Assembly (NCBI RefSeq): GCF_000716785.1
Contig: NZ_JNYY01000006.1
Location: 558,001 to 622,000 of the forward strand
Source: Amycolatopsis vancoresmycina
Lineage (GTDB): Bacteria; Actinomycetota; Actinomycetes; Mycobacteriales; Pseudonocardiaceae
DNA length: 64,000 nucleotides
Direction of reading: 5' to 3'
Shown here: piece by piece, positions 8,460 to 17,321 of the stretch
Position numbering within the stretch: position 1 is the first letter of the stretch
How the letters are laid out: each line of letters begins with the position of its first letter
Notes under the pieces: generated by a model
What the model was told of the DNA's origin: nothing
Seen by the model: the letters and a program-made list of their open reading frames with translations, nothing else
The model's database searches: none
Position numbers and translations under genes: made by a program

Positions 8460-9203
8460 TTACGCCGAGTCGGACGAGTCGACCGCCGGGCGGCGGCGCA
8501 CCAGCGCCAGCAGCAGCGCCAGCCCGGCCCGGCTCAGGTAGACGGCCGACTTCACGGGCGAGTGGCTGGGCGTGCCGCCCGCCCGCTCCCGCATGACGAC
8601 CGGGATCTCCTTGATGGTCAGCTTGGCCCGGATGGCCATGACCAGCGACTCCACGGTGTCGCCGAGGTACTCTGCCGGGTAGTAGCCGGCGAAGAGCCGG
8701 ATCGCGCGCGGCCCCATCGCCTTGAAGCCCGAAGTGACGTCGGTGAGCTTGGTCTTCGCCAGCCGCGAGAACACCAGCGAGAGCGCGACCATGGCGTACT
8801 TGCGCGGCCCGCTCGCCTTGTAGGAACCCTTGCCGGCGAACCGGGAGCCGATCACGATGTCCGCGTCGTCCAGGCCGCGCAGCAGGGCGTCGAGCTCGTC
8901 GGGGTCGTGCTGGCCGTCCGCGTCCACCTGCACGACGACGTCGTAGCCGCGGGCGGCGGCGTACCGGAAGCCGGTGCGCATCGCCCCGCCGACGCCGAGG
9001 TTCACGGCGAGCCGGGCCACCTCGGCCCCGGCCGCGCGGGCGAGCCGGGCGGTGTCGTCGACCGAGCCGTCGTCGACGACGAGCAGGTCGCCGTCCGGCA
9101 GGGCGCGTTTCACCTGCTCGATGACCGACGCGACACTCGCCGACTCGTTCAGCGCGGGCATCACGATCAGCACCCGGCGGCTGGTCACGGACGTCCTTGA
9201 CAC
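8460..9203 (-). CDS. Family 2 glycosyltransferase (polyprenyl-phosphate sugar synthase-like)
   Basis: 247 residues from GTG at 9203; GTG 9188 is an alternative. The GT-A fold is clear: VLIVMPALNE at 11-20, VDDGSVDDT near 43-51 and the metal-binding DADGQ at 94-98. The segment SRFAGKGSYKASGPRKYAMV and the later DVTSGFKAM are typical of DPM1/DPG-synthase relatives that load a sugar from a nucleotide donor onto polyprenyl phosphate at the cytoplasmic face. No C-terminal membrane pair is present. The adjacent DUF2304 protein may provide the membrane anchor. Confidence 0.85.
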   Translation of the reverse strand: MSRTSVTSRRVLIVMPALNESASVASVIEQVKRALPDGDLLVVDDGSVDDTARLARAAGAEVARLAVNLGVGGAMRTGFRYAAARGYDVVVQVDADGQHDPDELDALLRGLDDADIVIGSRFAGKGSYKASGPRKYAMVALSLVFSRLAKTKLTDVTSGFKAMGPRAIRLFAGYYPAEYLGDTVESLVMAIRAKLTIKEIPVVMRERAGGTPSHSPVKSAVYLSRAGLALLLALVRRRPAVDSSDSA

Positions 9204-9220
9204 GCGATCACTCTAGCCCT

Positions 9221-11200
9221 TCACTTCCCGTGACCGGCCGCGGACCCTGGCGCCGCACCCGCCGTGACGACGCCCTGCTGGCCCTCGATCTCGTAGACCG
9301 ACGCGCCGGGGTTGCGGAACACGAGCTTGAAGCCGGGGTCGGACTCCAGGTGGTCGAGGCCGACGCCGTTCTTCGTCGTCGCCGTGACGTGGCCGGAGCC
9401 GACGAACACGTACCGGACCTTGAGGTTCGTCAGTTCCTGGCGCACCCGCGGGTACTTGTTGATGTCGTTGAGGAACACGCCGAGGTACCCGGCCGGGGTG
9501 TTGGATTCGGCGCCGTAGAAGGTCCATTCGACCGGCTGGACGCCGTTGAGCGCGTACATCCACACCGAGCCGTCGGCCTTGCCGTTCATCACCCGCTCGC
9601 CCGGCGCGACGTGCGCGGCGAGCCAGCCGAACGCCTGGCGCTCGTCGTTGCTGACCGTCGGCCCGCCGCTGTAGTTGAGCTGCAGGCGGGCGGCGTTGCG
9701 GCCGATGTAGCCGCCGCGGCTCAGGCCGCCGACGACGACGGCGAGCAGCACGACGCCGACCGCGATGAGCGTGGCGGGGCGGACGTTCGGGAGCCGGGAG
9801 CCGGCCTTGCCCGCGAACCAGCGGGCCGCGGTGTCGGTGAACTCGCCGAACGCGACCGCGCCGGCCAGCGGGACGAGCGCGCCGATCCGCCAGTGGTCGT
9901 TGTAGAAGATGCCGGTCAGGGTGTGGATGAGCGGCGTCTCCAGCGACACGGTGGCCGCGAACAGCCCGCCGAACACGACGTACGCCGCGACCATCCACAC
10001 CATCCGCCGGTGCTTGGCCAGCAGGAAGATGCCGATGATGGCCGGCACGCCGATCCACCACTGCGGGAACGCCGCCATCGGCGAGAACGTGATCGTCTCG
10101 CCGAGGCCGCCGCTGACCGTCGCGTCCGAGGCCCAGAACGCGCTCGTCACGCCGCCCGCGTTGTAGAGCGAAGGCAGCGCCAGCGGCAGCCCGCAGACCA
10201 CGGCGAGCACCACGGTCGCGGCCAGCGAGGGCGCGGACCGGCGCCAGTCGATGCGCTCGAACTTCAGCAGCACGGCGAACAGGATCAGCAGGAAGTACAC
10301 GACGACGACGAACGCGACGCTGGTGTGCAGCCCGATCAGGCCCGCGACGGCGACCCCGATCGCCACCGGCCCGGCGAGACCCCGCGGCTCCAGCAGCAGG
10401 CGGGCCAGCGCGAGCGCGGCCGGGATCAGCGCGACCCCGGCGACGTACGGCCACAGCGGCCCGCGCCACAGCGAGTCATACGGGAAGTTGGTGAAGGACG
10501 CCGAAACGGCCGCGGCGGCGGCGACCGCGAGCGGCGGCATCCGCCACACGTGGCACATCGCGGCGACGCCGATCGGCACGCACAGGATGACGGTGAGCGC
10601 CGCCATGTTCAGCGTCGGCATCATCGCCAGGCCGGCCTTGTCGAAGACCAGCGCGAGCAGGGCGTGGTAGGTGTCCGGGTAGAAGTAGTTCGTCTGGCCC
10701 GGCAGGTTCGCGATCGTGCCGACGGTCGACGGCCGGGCGTCGCCGTGCTCGGCGATCCAGCGCACCAGGTTGGCGTGGAACGGCGCGTCCCAGCCCTGCT
10801 GGACCTGGTTGAGGCCCCGCGCGCCACGCAGGAACGTGACGATGCCGATCAGGCTGCCGACCAGGACACCCGCGCCCATCAGCAGGTGGTCGCGCAGCGA
10901 CCGGGCGGGCGAGGCCGCGGCGGCGTCCTTTTCGGCCCAGTCCGGGTGCCGTCGCGCGGTGAACCGCAGCACGAGGAACGACAGCCCGAAGCCGACGGCG
11001 GACAGGACGAGCGTCCACAGTGCGACGTCGAGGACGTTCCAGCGAATCCCGAGGCCGCCGAGCACCGGCACGGCGAGGCTCACGACGCCGAACGTCAGCA
11101 GCGGCGCGGCCGCGGCGAGCAGCCAGCCGCGCAGGCGGATCGCCGCCCCGAAGACGAGGCCAGGCAGCCAGAAGGCGAGCACGACCAGAAGTACGTTCAT
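9221..11200 (-). CDS. Large polytopic membrane protein (DUF6541-like, possible GT-C glycosyltransferase)
   Basis: 659 residues from ATG at 11200, with about 13 membrane spans in the first 480 residues and a C-terminal extracytoplasmic domain of about 150 residues. Near residue 140 the first large loop carries QGWDAPFHANLVRWIAEHGD, a pattern typical of DUF6541 proteins. An acidic residue in the first loop recalls GT-C enzymes that use polyprenyl-linked sugars. The gene sits between a GT2 and a flippase gene, so a role in transferring sugars outside the membrane is inferred. It is not a characterised enzyme. Confidence 0.7.
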   Translation of the reverse strand: MNVLLVVLAFWLPGLVFGAAIRLRGWLLAAAAPLLTFGVVSLAVPVLGGLGIRWNVLDVALWTLVLSAVGFGLSFLVLRFTARRHPDWAEKDAAAASPARSLRDHLLMGAGVLVGSLIGIVTFLRGARGLNQVQQGWDAPFHANLVRWIAEHGDARPSTVGTIANLPGQTNYFYPDTYHALLALVFDKAGLAMMPTLNMAALTVILCVPIGVAAMCHVWRMPPLAVAAAAAVSASFTNFPYDSLWRGPLWPYVAGVALIPAALALARLLLEPRGLAGPVAIGVAVAGLIGLHTSVAFVVVVYFLLILFAVLLKFERIDWRRSAPSLAATVVLAVVCGLPLALPSLYNAGGVTSAFWASDATVSGGLGETITFSPMAAFPQWWIGVPAIIGIFLLAKHRRMVWMVAAYVVFGGLFAATVSLETPLIHTLTGIFYNDHWRIGALVPLAGAVAFGEFTDTAARWFAGKAGSRLPNVRPATLIAVGVVLLAVVVGGLSRGGYIGRNAARLQLNYSGGPTVSNDERQAFGWLAAHVAPGERVMNGKADGSVWMYALNGVQPVEWTFYGAESNTPAGYLGVFLNDINKYPRVRQELTNLKVRYVFVGSGHVTATTKNGVGLDHLESDPGFKLVFRNPGASVYEIEGQQGVVTAGAAPGSAAGHGK

Positions 11201-11261
11201 GGTTTTCCGCTAACCAACCTCACCGGCGTTTCACGCCGACCTGTCCGGGGTACGGCCGGGG

Positions 11262-12557
11262 TCACCCTACTGGGACGTCCGGAGCGGCCTGCACGTTGCC
11301 CGGCCGTCGCAGCACGAACACCAGCACGACCACCAGGCCCAGCGTGGGACCCCCGGCCAGGCCGGCGACGGCCTTGAGGATCGGGTCACCGGGCACGAGC
11401 AGCAGGGTCGCCGCGGTGGAGACCGCGACCACCGCCCACGTGACGAGCACCTTGTTCGCCTCTTTGCGGGCCACGAGCACGGCCGTCATCAGCTGCAACG
11501 CCGTGAGCAGCACCGCACCCCACACCATCCACGCCACCCACCAGCCCTGGGCGACGAAGTCCCGGCCGTAGAGCAGCGACACCAGCCACGGCCCGATCAG
11601 CCAGCCGACCAGGGCGCCGACCGCGCCGAGCACGACCGTGCCGAGCGCGCCGGCCGCGAGCAGCTTCCGCAGCCGGTGGCGGCCGTCCTCGGTGCCCGAA
11701 AGCCGGACGACCGTCGGCACGGCGAGCGCCTGCAGCGGAGACAGCAGGAGCAGCGGCACGCGGGACACGGTCAGCGTCGCGAACAGGACGCCGACGCTCG
11801 CTTCGGAGCCGCCGGGCGCGAGCAGGCTCACCATGGCCGGGTAGCCGGTGATGACGCTGGCGGTCAGGCCCGCGCCGGCCATCAGCACCAGGATCCGGGC
11901 GGTCACCGGACCCCAGCCCTCGCCGTCGGCGTGCGGGTCGACCAAGCCGGCGGCCGGGCGGACGAACAGCAGCCAGGCGAACGAGCCGGTCGCGGCGGCG
12001 ATCGCGAACGACGTCAGTCCGGTGAGGCCGGCCGCGGCGATGCCGAACAGCACGAGCACGCGGACGGCGGCCTCGGCCACGACCAGGCCCGAGTACGGCT
12101 TGATCCGCTGCTGCCCGACGAGCAGGCCGCGGGTGGCGAACTGGCAGGCGAACGCGACCGCACCGCACAGCACGATGACGCCGAGCGCGGTGTGCCCGGC
12201 GTAGAGCCGGTCGGACAGCACGGGCACGACCAGCGTGAGCGCCGCGATCACGGCGACGGTCACCGCGCCGACGGTCAGGGACCGCAGCGCGGGCTTGCCC
12301 GCCTTGCCGCCGTCGAGCGCGGCCACCGCGGACTGGCGGGACAGCTCCTGCTCCAGCGGCGACAACGCGCTGCCGAGGCCCATCAGGATGCCCCAGAACG
12401 AGAGGTAGACCTTGCTGTTCTCCGGCCCGAGCCAGCGCGTGGCGACCAGCGTCAGCACGTACCCGAGGGCGATGGCGACCAGCAGCGAGATGCCGATCTT
12501 GCCGGCCGAGCGCCCGGTCTCCTTCGCCAGGCTGCGGCCGTCGGCCTCGTCGGTCAT
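11262..12557 (-). CDS. Polysaccharide flippase-like membrane protein (MOP superfamily)
   Basis: 431 residues from ATG at 12557. About 12-14 hydrophobic spans are arranged in two halves (for example GISLLVAIALGYVLTLVAT near 25 and VLGAVGALVGWLIGPWLVSLLY near 310). The conserved beginning, in which a lipid-carrier exporter span is followed by LGPENSKVYLSFWGILMGLG, fits Wzx/MATE-type polysaccharide exporters. Its start overlaps the stop of the GT2 gene upstream (ATGA). It probably translocates a lipid-linked oligosaccharide made by the neighbouring glycosyltransferases. Confidence 0.78.
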   Translation of the reverse strand: MTDEADGRSLAKETGRSAGKIGISLLVAIALGYVLTLVATRWLGPENSKVYLSFWGILMGLGSALSPLEQELSRQSAVAALDGGKAGKPALRSLTVGAVTVAVIAALTLVVPVLSDRLYAGHTALGVIVLCGAVAFACQFATRGLLVGQQRIKPYSGLVVAEAAVRVLVLFGIAAAGLTGLTSFAIAAATGSFAWLLFVRPAAGLVDPHADGEGWGPVTARILVLMAGAGLTASVITGYPAMVSLLAPGGSEASVGVLFATLTVSRVPLLLLSPLQALAVPTVVRLSGTEDGRHRLRKLLAAGALGTVVLGAVGALVGWLIGPWLVSLLYGRDFVAQGWWVAWMVWGAVLLTALQLMTAVLVARKEANKVLVTWAVVAVSTAATLLLVPGDPILKAVAGLAGGPTLGLVVVLVFVLRRPGNVQAAPDVPVG

Positions 12558-13585
12558 CGGCCCTGCACGCCCCGCCGCCGGCGGGCCCGCAGCGCCATCA
12601 CCAGGCCGCGGACGGCACCCGCGCCGAAGCCGGCGCCGAACACCGGGGCCAGCTTCGCGACGGCCTTGGCCTCCGCGGTCGTCGCGCCGAAGCGGGTCAC
12701 AGCCGCGCCGGCGGCGGCCGACCCGGCGACGGCGATCGCCACGGCCGTCCTCGGCCGCTTGGCCGCGACGGCGAGGCCGAGCACGCCGACGCCGAACGCG
12801 GCGAACAGGCCGTTGCGGGCCGGGCCCGGCGAGCCGAGGTAGGAGTCCACGAAGGTCGTCCCGCGGAAGTACGACTGGGCGACGAACTTCTTGAAGCTGT
12901 CGCGCCCGTTGTAGGTCGCGGAGAACTCCGGGGCCAGGTGGATGCGGTGCCGTTCGGCGATCCAGCGCAGGACGCCGGTGTCGTCGCTGGCGAAGCGGAC
13001 GTCGTCGAACAGCGAGACGAAAGCGTCGGAGGCCGCTTCGAGCACGGCTCGCGGCGCGAAGAAGAAGCCGGTGCCCTTGGGGAAGAGGTCGAACTCCTCG
13101 ATGCCGAAGGACATCAGGCGCGGGTTCGCGCAGTACCGGCGCCAGGGGATCTTCACCAGGCCGGCCATGAAGCCGGCGTACGGGTTGTGCTCGGAAGCGA
13201 CGTTGACGTGGCCGTTCCAGACCGTCCGCTCCGGGTGCGCGACCAGCTGGTCGCGCAGGAAGGACAGCGACCCGGTGTCCATGACCACGCGGCTGTCGAG
13301 CAGCAGGATCTGCTCGCCCGCGGCCTTGGCGATGCCCGCCCGCCGGGCCTCGAACCGGCCGGAGTTGACCTGGCTGACGACCGTGATGCCGTGGCGTTCG
13401 CGCAGGTCGTCGAGCCGGGAAGGGGTCTCGTCGGTGCTGCCGTCGTCGACCACCACGACCTCGATCGGCCAGCTCGCGGCCGCGGCCGAGGCGAGCAGCG
13501 CGCCGACACTGCGTTCGATCCAGTCCTGCTCGTTGTAGACCGGGATCACGACGCTGAGCGAGGGGAGGAGCGGGTTCGCACTCAC
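12554..13585 (-). CDS. Family 2 glycosyltransferase with C-terminal membrane segment
   Basis: 343 residues from GTG at 13585. The GT-A domain spans about 8-240, with LSVVIPVYNEQDWIERSV at the start, VVDDGSTDETPSRL near 45 and a LLLDSRVVMDTGSLSF segment near 95, where the usual DxD is replaced by DSR. After 260 there is a hydrophobic Ala/Gly/Val-rich region (two possible spans), then an Arg-rich tail. It is the first gene of the minus-strand polysaccharide operon and is divergent from the epimerase gene. The acceptor is unknown. Confidence 0.8.
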   Translation of the reverse strand: MSANPLLPSLSVVIPVYNEQDWIERSVGALLASAAAASWPIEVVVVDDGSTDETPSRLDDLRERHGITVVSQVNSGRFEARRAGIAKAAGEQILLLDSRVVMDTGSLSFLRDQLVAHPERTVWNGHVNVASEHNPYAGFMAGLVKIPWRRYCANPRLMSFGIEEFDLFPKGTGFFFAPRAVLEAASDAFVSLFDDVRFASDDTGVLRWIAERHRIHLAPEFSATYNGRDSFKKFVAQSYFRGTTFVDSYLGSPGPARNGLFAAFGVGVLGLAVAAKRPRTAVAIAVAGSAAAGAAVTRFGATTAEAKAVAKLAPVFGAGFGAGAVRGLVMALRARRRRGVQGR

Positions 13586-13656
13586 CGGGCCGAGGCTACC
13601 CGGCGGCCCCCGCGGCGGGTCGGCCAGTATCCTTACGCCACCGCACCCGACCAGAA

Positions 13657-14766
13657 ATGGGCTTCACGGTGATTTCCTTCATTCTCGGCACCACCGCGGA
13701 ACTGATCAAGATCGCGCCCGTCTACCACGGGATCCGCGAGCGCGGGATGCGGCCGAAGATCTGGTTCACCGCCCAGCACGTCGACGAGGTCGCCGACGTC
13801 CTCGCCGACCTGAACATGCCGGAGCCGGACGTCTGGCTGGTGCCGGAGGACAAGGCGCACAACCTCGAGTCGCCGGCGCAGGTGCCGGGCTGGGCCGCGC
13901 AGGTGCTGCGCACCGCGTGGGGCCGCCGCCACGAACTGCGCGCCGCGCTGACCGAGGACGGCCGTCCCCCGCTGGTGCTGGTGCACGGCGACACGTTCAC
14001 CACGCCGTACGGCTCGCTGATCGGCAAGCGGATCCTCAAGGCCCGCGTCGGCCACGTCGAGGCGGGCGCGCGGTCCGGCAGCATCCTGTCGCCGCTGCCC
14101 GAGGAGCTGAACCGCAAGATCGCGGCGAAGATCGTCGACATCCACTTCGCGCCGAGCATCCGCGAGGTGAACAACCTGCGGCACGCCCGCGGCGTGGTCG
14201 TCGACACCGAGGCGAACACGGCCATCGACGCGATGCGGCTGGCCATCAACGGGCCGCTGGACGTGCCGGACCTGCCGGAGAAGTTCGGCCTGGCCACGCT
14301 GCACCGCTTCGAGCTGGTCTCGCGCCCGGACAAGTACCGCGAGGCCCTCGAAATCCTGCGCGAGCAGAGCCGCAAGATGCCGATCCTGTACATGGCCGGG
14401 GCGCCGGAGCGCGAGAAGATCCGCTCGCTGGGCATCGGGAACATCTTCGACGACCAGTTCATCGTCCAGCCGAAGATGCGGTACCTGAAGTTCCTGCCGC
14501 TGGTGGCGCGCGCCGAGTACGTCGTCACCGATTCGGGTGGTCTTTCCGCGGAGTGCTACTACCTCGGCCTGCCGTGCGCGGTGCACCGCGAGCGCACCGA
14601 GACGCCGCAGCACCTCGGCGAGACGGTGGTGCTGACCGAGATGCGCGGCGACAAGCTGCAGAACTTCCTCGACACGTACCAGAACCGGCGCGGCGAGTCC
14701 TGGATGGACAAGTACCACCCGTCCGAGATCGTCGTCGACACGCTGGCGCAGCTCGGCTACTGCTGA
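13657..14766 (+). CDS. UDP-N-acetylglucosamine 2-epimerase-like protein (WecB family)
   Basis: 369 residues from ATG at 13657. The start ISFILGTTAELIKIAPVYHG corresponds to the GT-B Rossmann opening of WecB/MnaA enzymes. Further family signs are LVHGDTFTTPYGSLIGKRI near 108, VGHVEAGARSGSILSPLPEE near 130, TLHRFEL near 213, and VVTDSGGLSAECYYLGLPC near 292 followed by RTETPQ near 313. The catalytic-site pattern HxEAG, SGG and RxxTE(T)PQ is intact. It would supply UDP-ManNAc or a related sugar to the divergent polysaccharide operon. A TATCCT -10-like hexamer lies at 13628-13633. Confidence 0.85.
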   Translation: MGFTVISFILGTTAELIKIAPVYHGIRERGMRPKIWFTAQHVDEVADVLADLNMPEPDVWLVPEDKAHNLESPAQVPGWAAQVLRTAWGRRHELRAALTEDGRPPLVLVHGDTFTTPYGSLIGKRILKARVGHVEAGARSGSILSPLPEELNRKIAAKIVDIHFAPSIREVNNLRHARGVVVDTEANTAIDAMRLAINGPLDVPDLPEKFGLATLHRFELVSRPDKYREALEILREQSRKMPILYMAGAPEREKIRSLGIGNIFDDQFIVQPKMRYLKFLPLVARAEYVVTDSGGLSAECYYLGLPCAVHRERTETPQHLGETVVLTEMRGDKLQNFLDTYQNRRGESWMDKYHPSEIVVDTLAQLGYC

Positions 14767-14781
14767 GGTCTCGTTGGGGTG

Positions 14782-14802
14782 ACCCCCGGTTTTTCCGGGG
14801 GT
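14782..14802 (+). terminator. Hairpin terminator after the epimerase gene
   Basis: An 8-bp perfect inverted repeat (ACCCCCGG, 14782-14789, and its complement, 14795-14802) closes a TTTTT loop 15 bases after the epimerase stop. No T-run follows. It lies 20 bases before the next gene's start, so it could attenuate read-through. Confidence 0.5.
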
Positions 14803-14822
14803 GAGCCGGGCACAGTGTCGCC

Positions 14823-15377
14823 ATGATCCACATCGGACTGGCGGCACTGCTGGTGGCGACTCCGCCCATCGATCAGGTGTCGGTTCGGCAGGCTGCGCTC
14901 GATTCGGGCTTCCAGGAGGCCTACGTCGGCGCGGCGGGCCCGATCGCGCGGACGATCCACGCGGAGTACGACATCCCGGCGTCGGTGACGGTCGCGCAGT
15001 CGATCCTGGAGTCGAACTGGGGCCGCAGCAAGCTGTCGACGGCCGAGCGGAACTACTTCGGCTTCAAGTGCGTGACGCCGACCAGCCCGGGGCCGCTTGC
15101 GCTGAAGTGCGCGCAGTACCCGACGACGGAGTGCGTTCCGGCGCCCTGCCACCCGGTGGACGCGTATTTCCGCTCGTACGCCTCGATCGACGACTCGTTC
15201 CGCGACTACGGCCGCCTGTTGACGACTTCGCCGAACTACGCGGCGGCGCTGCCGGTGCGCACGGACCCGGACGCGTTCGTCCGGGCGGTGGCGAAGAAGT
15301 ACGCCACCGACCCGGAGTACGCGAACAAGGTCATCCGCCTGCTGAACCAGTACAACCTGCGCCGCTTCGACTCGTGA
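14823..15377 (+). CDS. Glucosaminidase-domain protein (N-acetylmuramidase/FlgJ-like cell-wall hydrolase)
   Basis: 184 residues from ATG at 14823. The glucosaminidase core runs from about 35 to 180: ARTIHAEYDIPASVTVAQ, then SILESNWGRSKLSTAE with the catalytic Glu at about 64, and NYFGFKC, followed by the Tyr/Ser-rich YASIDDSFRDYGRLL segment. The hydrophobic start (MIHIGLAALLVATPP) may act as a short signal peptide. It should cleave the glycan strand of peptidoglycan. The TGA stop lies inside a long palindrome (15373-15414), discussed separately. Confidence 0.83.
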   Translation: MIHIGLAALLVATPPIDQVSVRQAALDSGFQEAYVGAAGPIARTIHAEYDIPASVTVAQSILESNWGRSKLSTAERNYFGFKCVTPTSPGPLALKCAQYPTTECVPAPCHPVDAYFRSYASIDDSFRDYGRLLTTSPNYAAALPVRTDPDAFVRAVAKKYATDPEYANKVIRLLNQYNLRRFDS

Positions 15378-15414
15378 GTGTTTAGGCGAGTTAGAACTCG
15401 CCTAAACACTCACG
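15373..15414. terminator. Long palindrome acting as a bidirectional terminator
   Basis: Two perfect 20-base arms (15373-15392 and 15395-15414) with a 2-nt loop (AG) lie between convergent genes. The left arm starts CGTGAGTGTTTAGGCGAGTT. It contains the TGA stop of the glucosaminidase gene and ends 6 bases before the recR stop. A sister element with the same core (GGCGAGTTAGAACTCGCC) is at 32271-32318. Confidence 0.75.
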
Positions 15415-15419
15415 ACGCT

Positions 15420-16016
15420 TTAGAGCGCGCGGCGGCCGGAGAGCGCGCGGCCGAGCGTCAGCTCGTCGGCGAACTCCAGGTCGCCGCCCATCGGCAGGCC
15501 GGACGCCAGCCGGGTCACGCTCAGGCCCGGGAAGTCGCGCAGCATGCGGACCAGGTACGTCGCCGTCGCCTCGCCCTCCGTGTTGGGGTCGGTGGCGATG
15601 ATGATCTCCGTGATGTCCGCCTCGCCGATCCGCTTGAGCAGCTCGCGCATCCGCAGCTGCTCCGGGCCGATGCCCGACAACGGGTCGAGGGCGCCGCCCA
15701 GCACGTGGTAGCGGCCCTTGAACTCGCGCGTGCGCTCGACCGCCAGTACGTCCTTCGGCTCCTCGACCACGCAGATGACCGTCAGGTCGCGGCGCTCGTC
15801 GCGGCAGATGCGGCAGGTCGGCTGCTCGGAGACGTTGCCGCAGATCTCGCAGAACTGCACGCCCTCCTTGACCTTGCCGAGCACGTCCTGCAGCCGCGCG
15901 ATGTCGGCCGGGTCGGTGGCCAGCAGGTGGAACGCGATCCGCTGGGCGCTCTTCGGCCCGACCCCGGGCAGGCGCCCGAGCTCGTCGATCAGGTCCTGGA
16001 CGACACCTTCGTACAA
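15420..16016 (-). CDS. recR: Recombination mediator protein RecR
   Basis: 198 residues, the normal RecR length, from a TTG at 16016. It has an N-terminal helix-hairpin-helix (LIDELGRLPGVGPKSAQRIA, about 9-28), a zinc finger with Cys 56, 59, 68 and 71, and a Toprim domain from about 79 (VICVVEEPKDVLAVE) with GIGPEQLR and ATDPNTEGEATA. It acts with RecF/RecO in loading RecA on gapped DNA. It follows ybaB by 5 bases on the same strand, the standard ybaB-recR pair. A CTG nine bases upstream is an alternative start. Confidence 0.96.
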   Translation of the reverse strand: MYEGVVQDLIDELGRLPGVGPKSAQRIAFHLLATDPADIARLQDVLGKVKEGVQFCEICGNVSEQPTCRICRDERRDLTVICVVEEPKDVLAVERTREFKGRYHVLGGALDPLSGIGPEQLRMRELLKRIGEADITEIIIATDPNTEGEATATYLVRMLRDFPGLSVTRLASGLPMGGDLEFADELTLGRALSGRRAL

Positions 16017-16021
16017 GTTCG

Positions 16022-16381
16022 TCAGCCGCCGAAGCCGAGGCTGCCGAGGTCCGGCATGCCGCCACCGCCGCCGAGCCCGCCGGCCAGCGGGCCGAGCTTC
16101 TGCTCGGTGAGCTTCTGCGCGCTCGCCGACGCGTCGCGGACCGCCGCGACGATCAGGTCGGACAGCGTCTCGACGTCGTCCGGGTCGACCACCTTCGGGT
16201 CGATGTGCAGGCTCTTCAGCTGGCTGTCACCGGAGACGGTCGCGGTGACCAGCCCGCCCCCTGCCGTGCCGGTGACCTCGGTGTTGGCCAGTTCTTCCTG
16301 GGCCTCGACGAGCTTCTGCTGCATCTGCTGCGCCTGCTGCATCAGCTGGGAAAGGTCGAAGCCGCCGCCGGGTTGGGCCAT
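16022..16381 (-). CDS. ybaB: Nucleoid-associated protein YbaB/EbfC
   Basis: 119 residues from ATG at 16381, with an AGAGGA site about 13 bases upstream. The helical start (LSQLMQQAQQMQQKLVEAQE) leads into the beta core TVSGDSQLKSLHIDPKVVDP, the signature of the EbfC family, then a helix and a Gly-rich tail (GGLGGGGGMPDLG). It is a small dimeric DNA-binding protein that coats the nucleoid. It is co-transcribed with recR. A GTG at 16405 would add 8 residues and is less likely. Confidence 0.93.
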   Translation of the reverse strand: MAQPGGGFDLSQLMQQAQQMQQKLVEAQEELANTEVTGTAGGGLVTATVSGDSQLKSLHIDPKVVDPDDVETLSDLIVAAVRDASASAQKLTEQKLGPLAGGLGGGGGMPDLGSLGFGG

Positions 16382-16468
16382 GATCGCACTCGGTCCTCTC
16401 TGCACGCCTGTGTCCCCACCAGGGTAGTCGCGCCACGCGCGGGGCCGGGCTGTGGCACCGTGGTCGCC

Positions 16469-17311
16469 GTGCGACGCGCGATTGCCCCCCTGCTGCTGGC
16501 CGGTGCCCTGCTGCTCACCGGCTGCTCCGACGACGCTCCGGCGGCGGTCCCCGTGACGACGCCTCCGCCCACGTCGGCTGCCGTGACGTCGCCGCCTTCT
16601 TCGCCGTCACCTTCGCCGTCGTCGGCTTCGCCTTCGTCGTCGGCGCCCGCGGCTCCGGCTGCGGGGAAGGTCGTCGTGCTGGATCCCGGGCACAACGGCG
16701 GCAACGCGGCCCACCCGGCGGAGATCAACCGGCCGGTGCCCGCCGGGCGCGGGCAGACCAAGCCGTGCAACACGACCGGCACCGCGACCAACGCGGGCTA
16801 CCCCGAGCACGCCTTCACGTTCGACGTCGCCCAGCGGGTCGGGAAAGCGTTGGCGGACAAGGGGATCCGCGTTGTCTACACGCGACAGAACGACACCGGC
16901 GTCGGCCCCTGCGTCGACCGCCGCGCGGCGATCGGCAACGAGGCGGACGCCGACGCGGTCGTCTCCATCCACGCCGACGGCTCGGAAGCGGCCGGGGCGA
17001 CCGGCTTCCACGTCGCGTACTCGTCACCGGCGCTGAACGCCGCGCAGGGAGCACCCTCGACGCGGCTGGCGCAGACGTTGCGCGACACACTGCGCACGAG
17101 CGGCTTCACGACGGCGAACTACATCGGCGGAAACGGGCTGTCGGCCCGCGCGGACCTGGCCGGCCTCAACCTGTCGACCCGCCCGGCGGCCCTGGTGGAG
17201 TGCGGCAACATGCGCAACGCGGCCGAGGCGGCCCGCATGACGAGCGCGGACGGCAGACAGCAGTACGCGGCGGCCATCGCGGCGGCGATCGAGGCGTACC
17301 TGGCTGGCTAA
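16469..17311 (+). CDS. N-acetylmuramoyl-L-alanine amidase lipoprotein (Amidase_3)
   Basis: 280 residues from GTG at 16469; GTG 16460 would add three residues. It has a lipoprotein signal with lipobox LTGC (Cys 19), then a Ser/Pro/Ala-rich linker to about 65, then Amidase_3: VVVLDPGHNGG with zinc ligand His 75, the VVSIHADGS motif near 185 and ALVECGNM near 245, which carries the catalytic Glu. It should cut the bond between N-acetylmuramic acid and the stem peptide from the outer membrane face. Divergent from ybaB. Confidence 0.88.
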   Translation: MRRAIAPLLLAGALLLTGCSDDAPAAVPVTTPPPTSAAVTSPPSSPSPSPSSASPSSSAPAAPAAGKVVVLDPGHNGGNAAHPAEINRPVPAGRGQTKPCNTTGTATNAGYPEHAFTFDVAQRVGKALADKGIRVVYTRQNDTGVGPCVDRRAAIGNEADADAVVSIHADGSEAAGATGFHVAYSSPALNAAQGAPSTRLAQTLRDTLRTSGFTTANYIGGNGLSARADLAGLNLSTRPAALVECGNMRNAAEAARMTSADGRQQYAAAIAAAIEAYLAG

Positions 17312-17321
17312 TCTCGGCACC

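Noticed and set aside
9197..11377. 726-codon plus-strand frame opposite the large membrane protein
   Set aside because: Mirror of a clear 13-span protein; the translated product is very Arg/Asp-rich with no hydrophobic structure.
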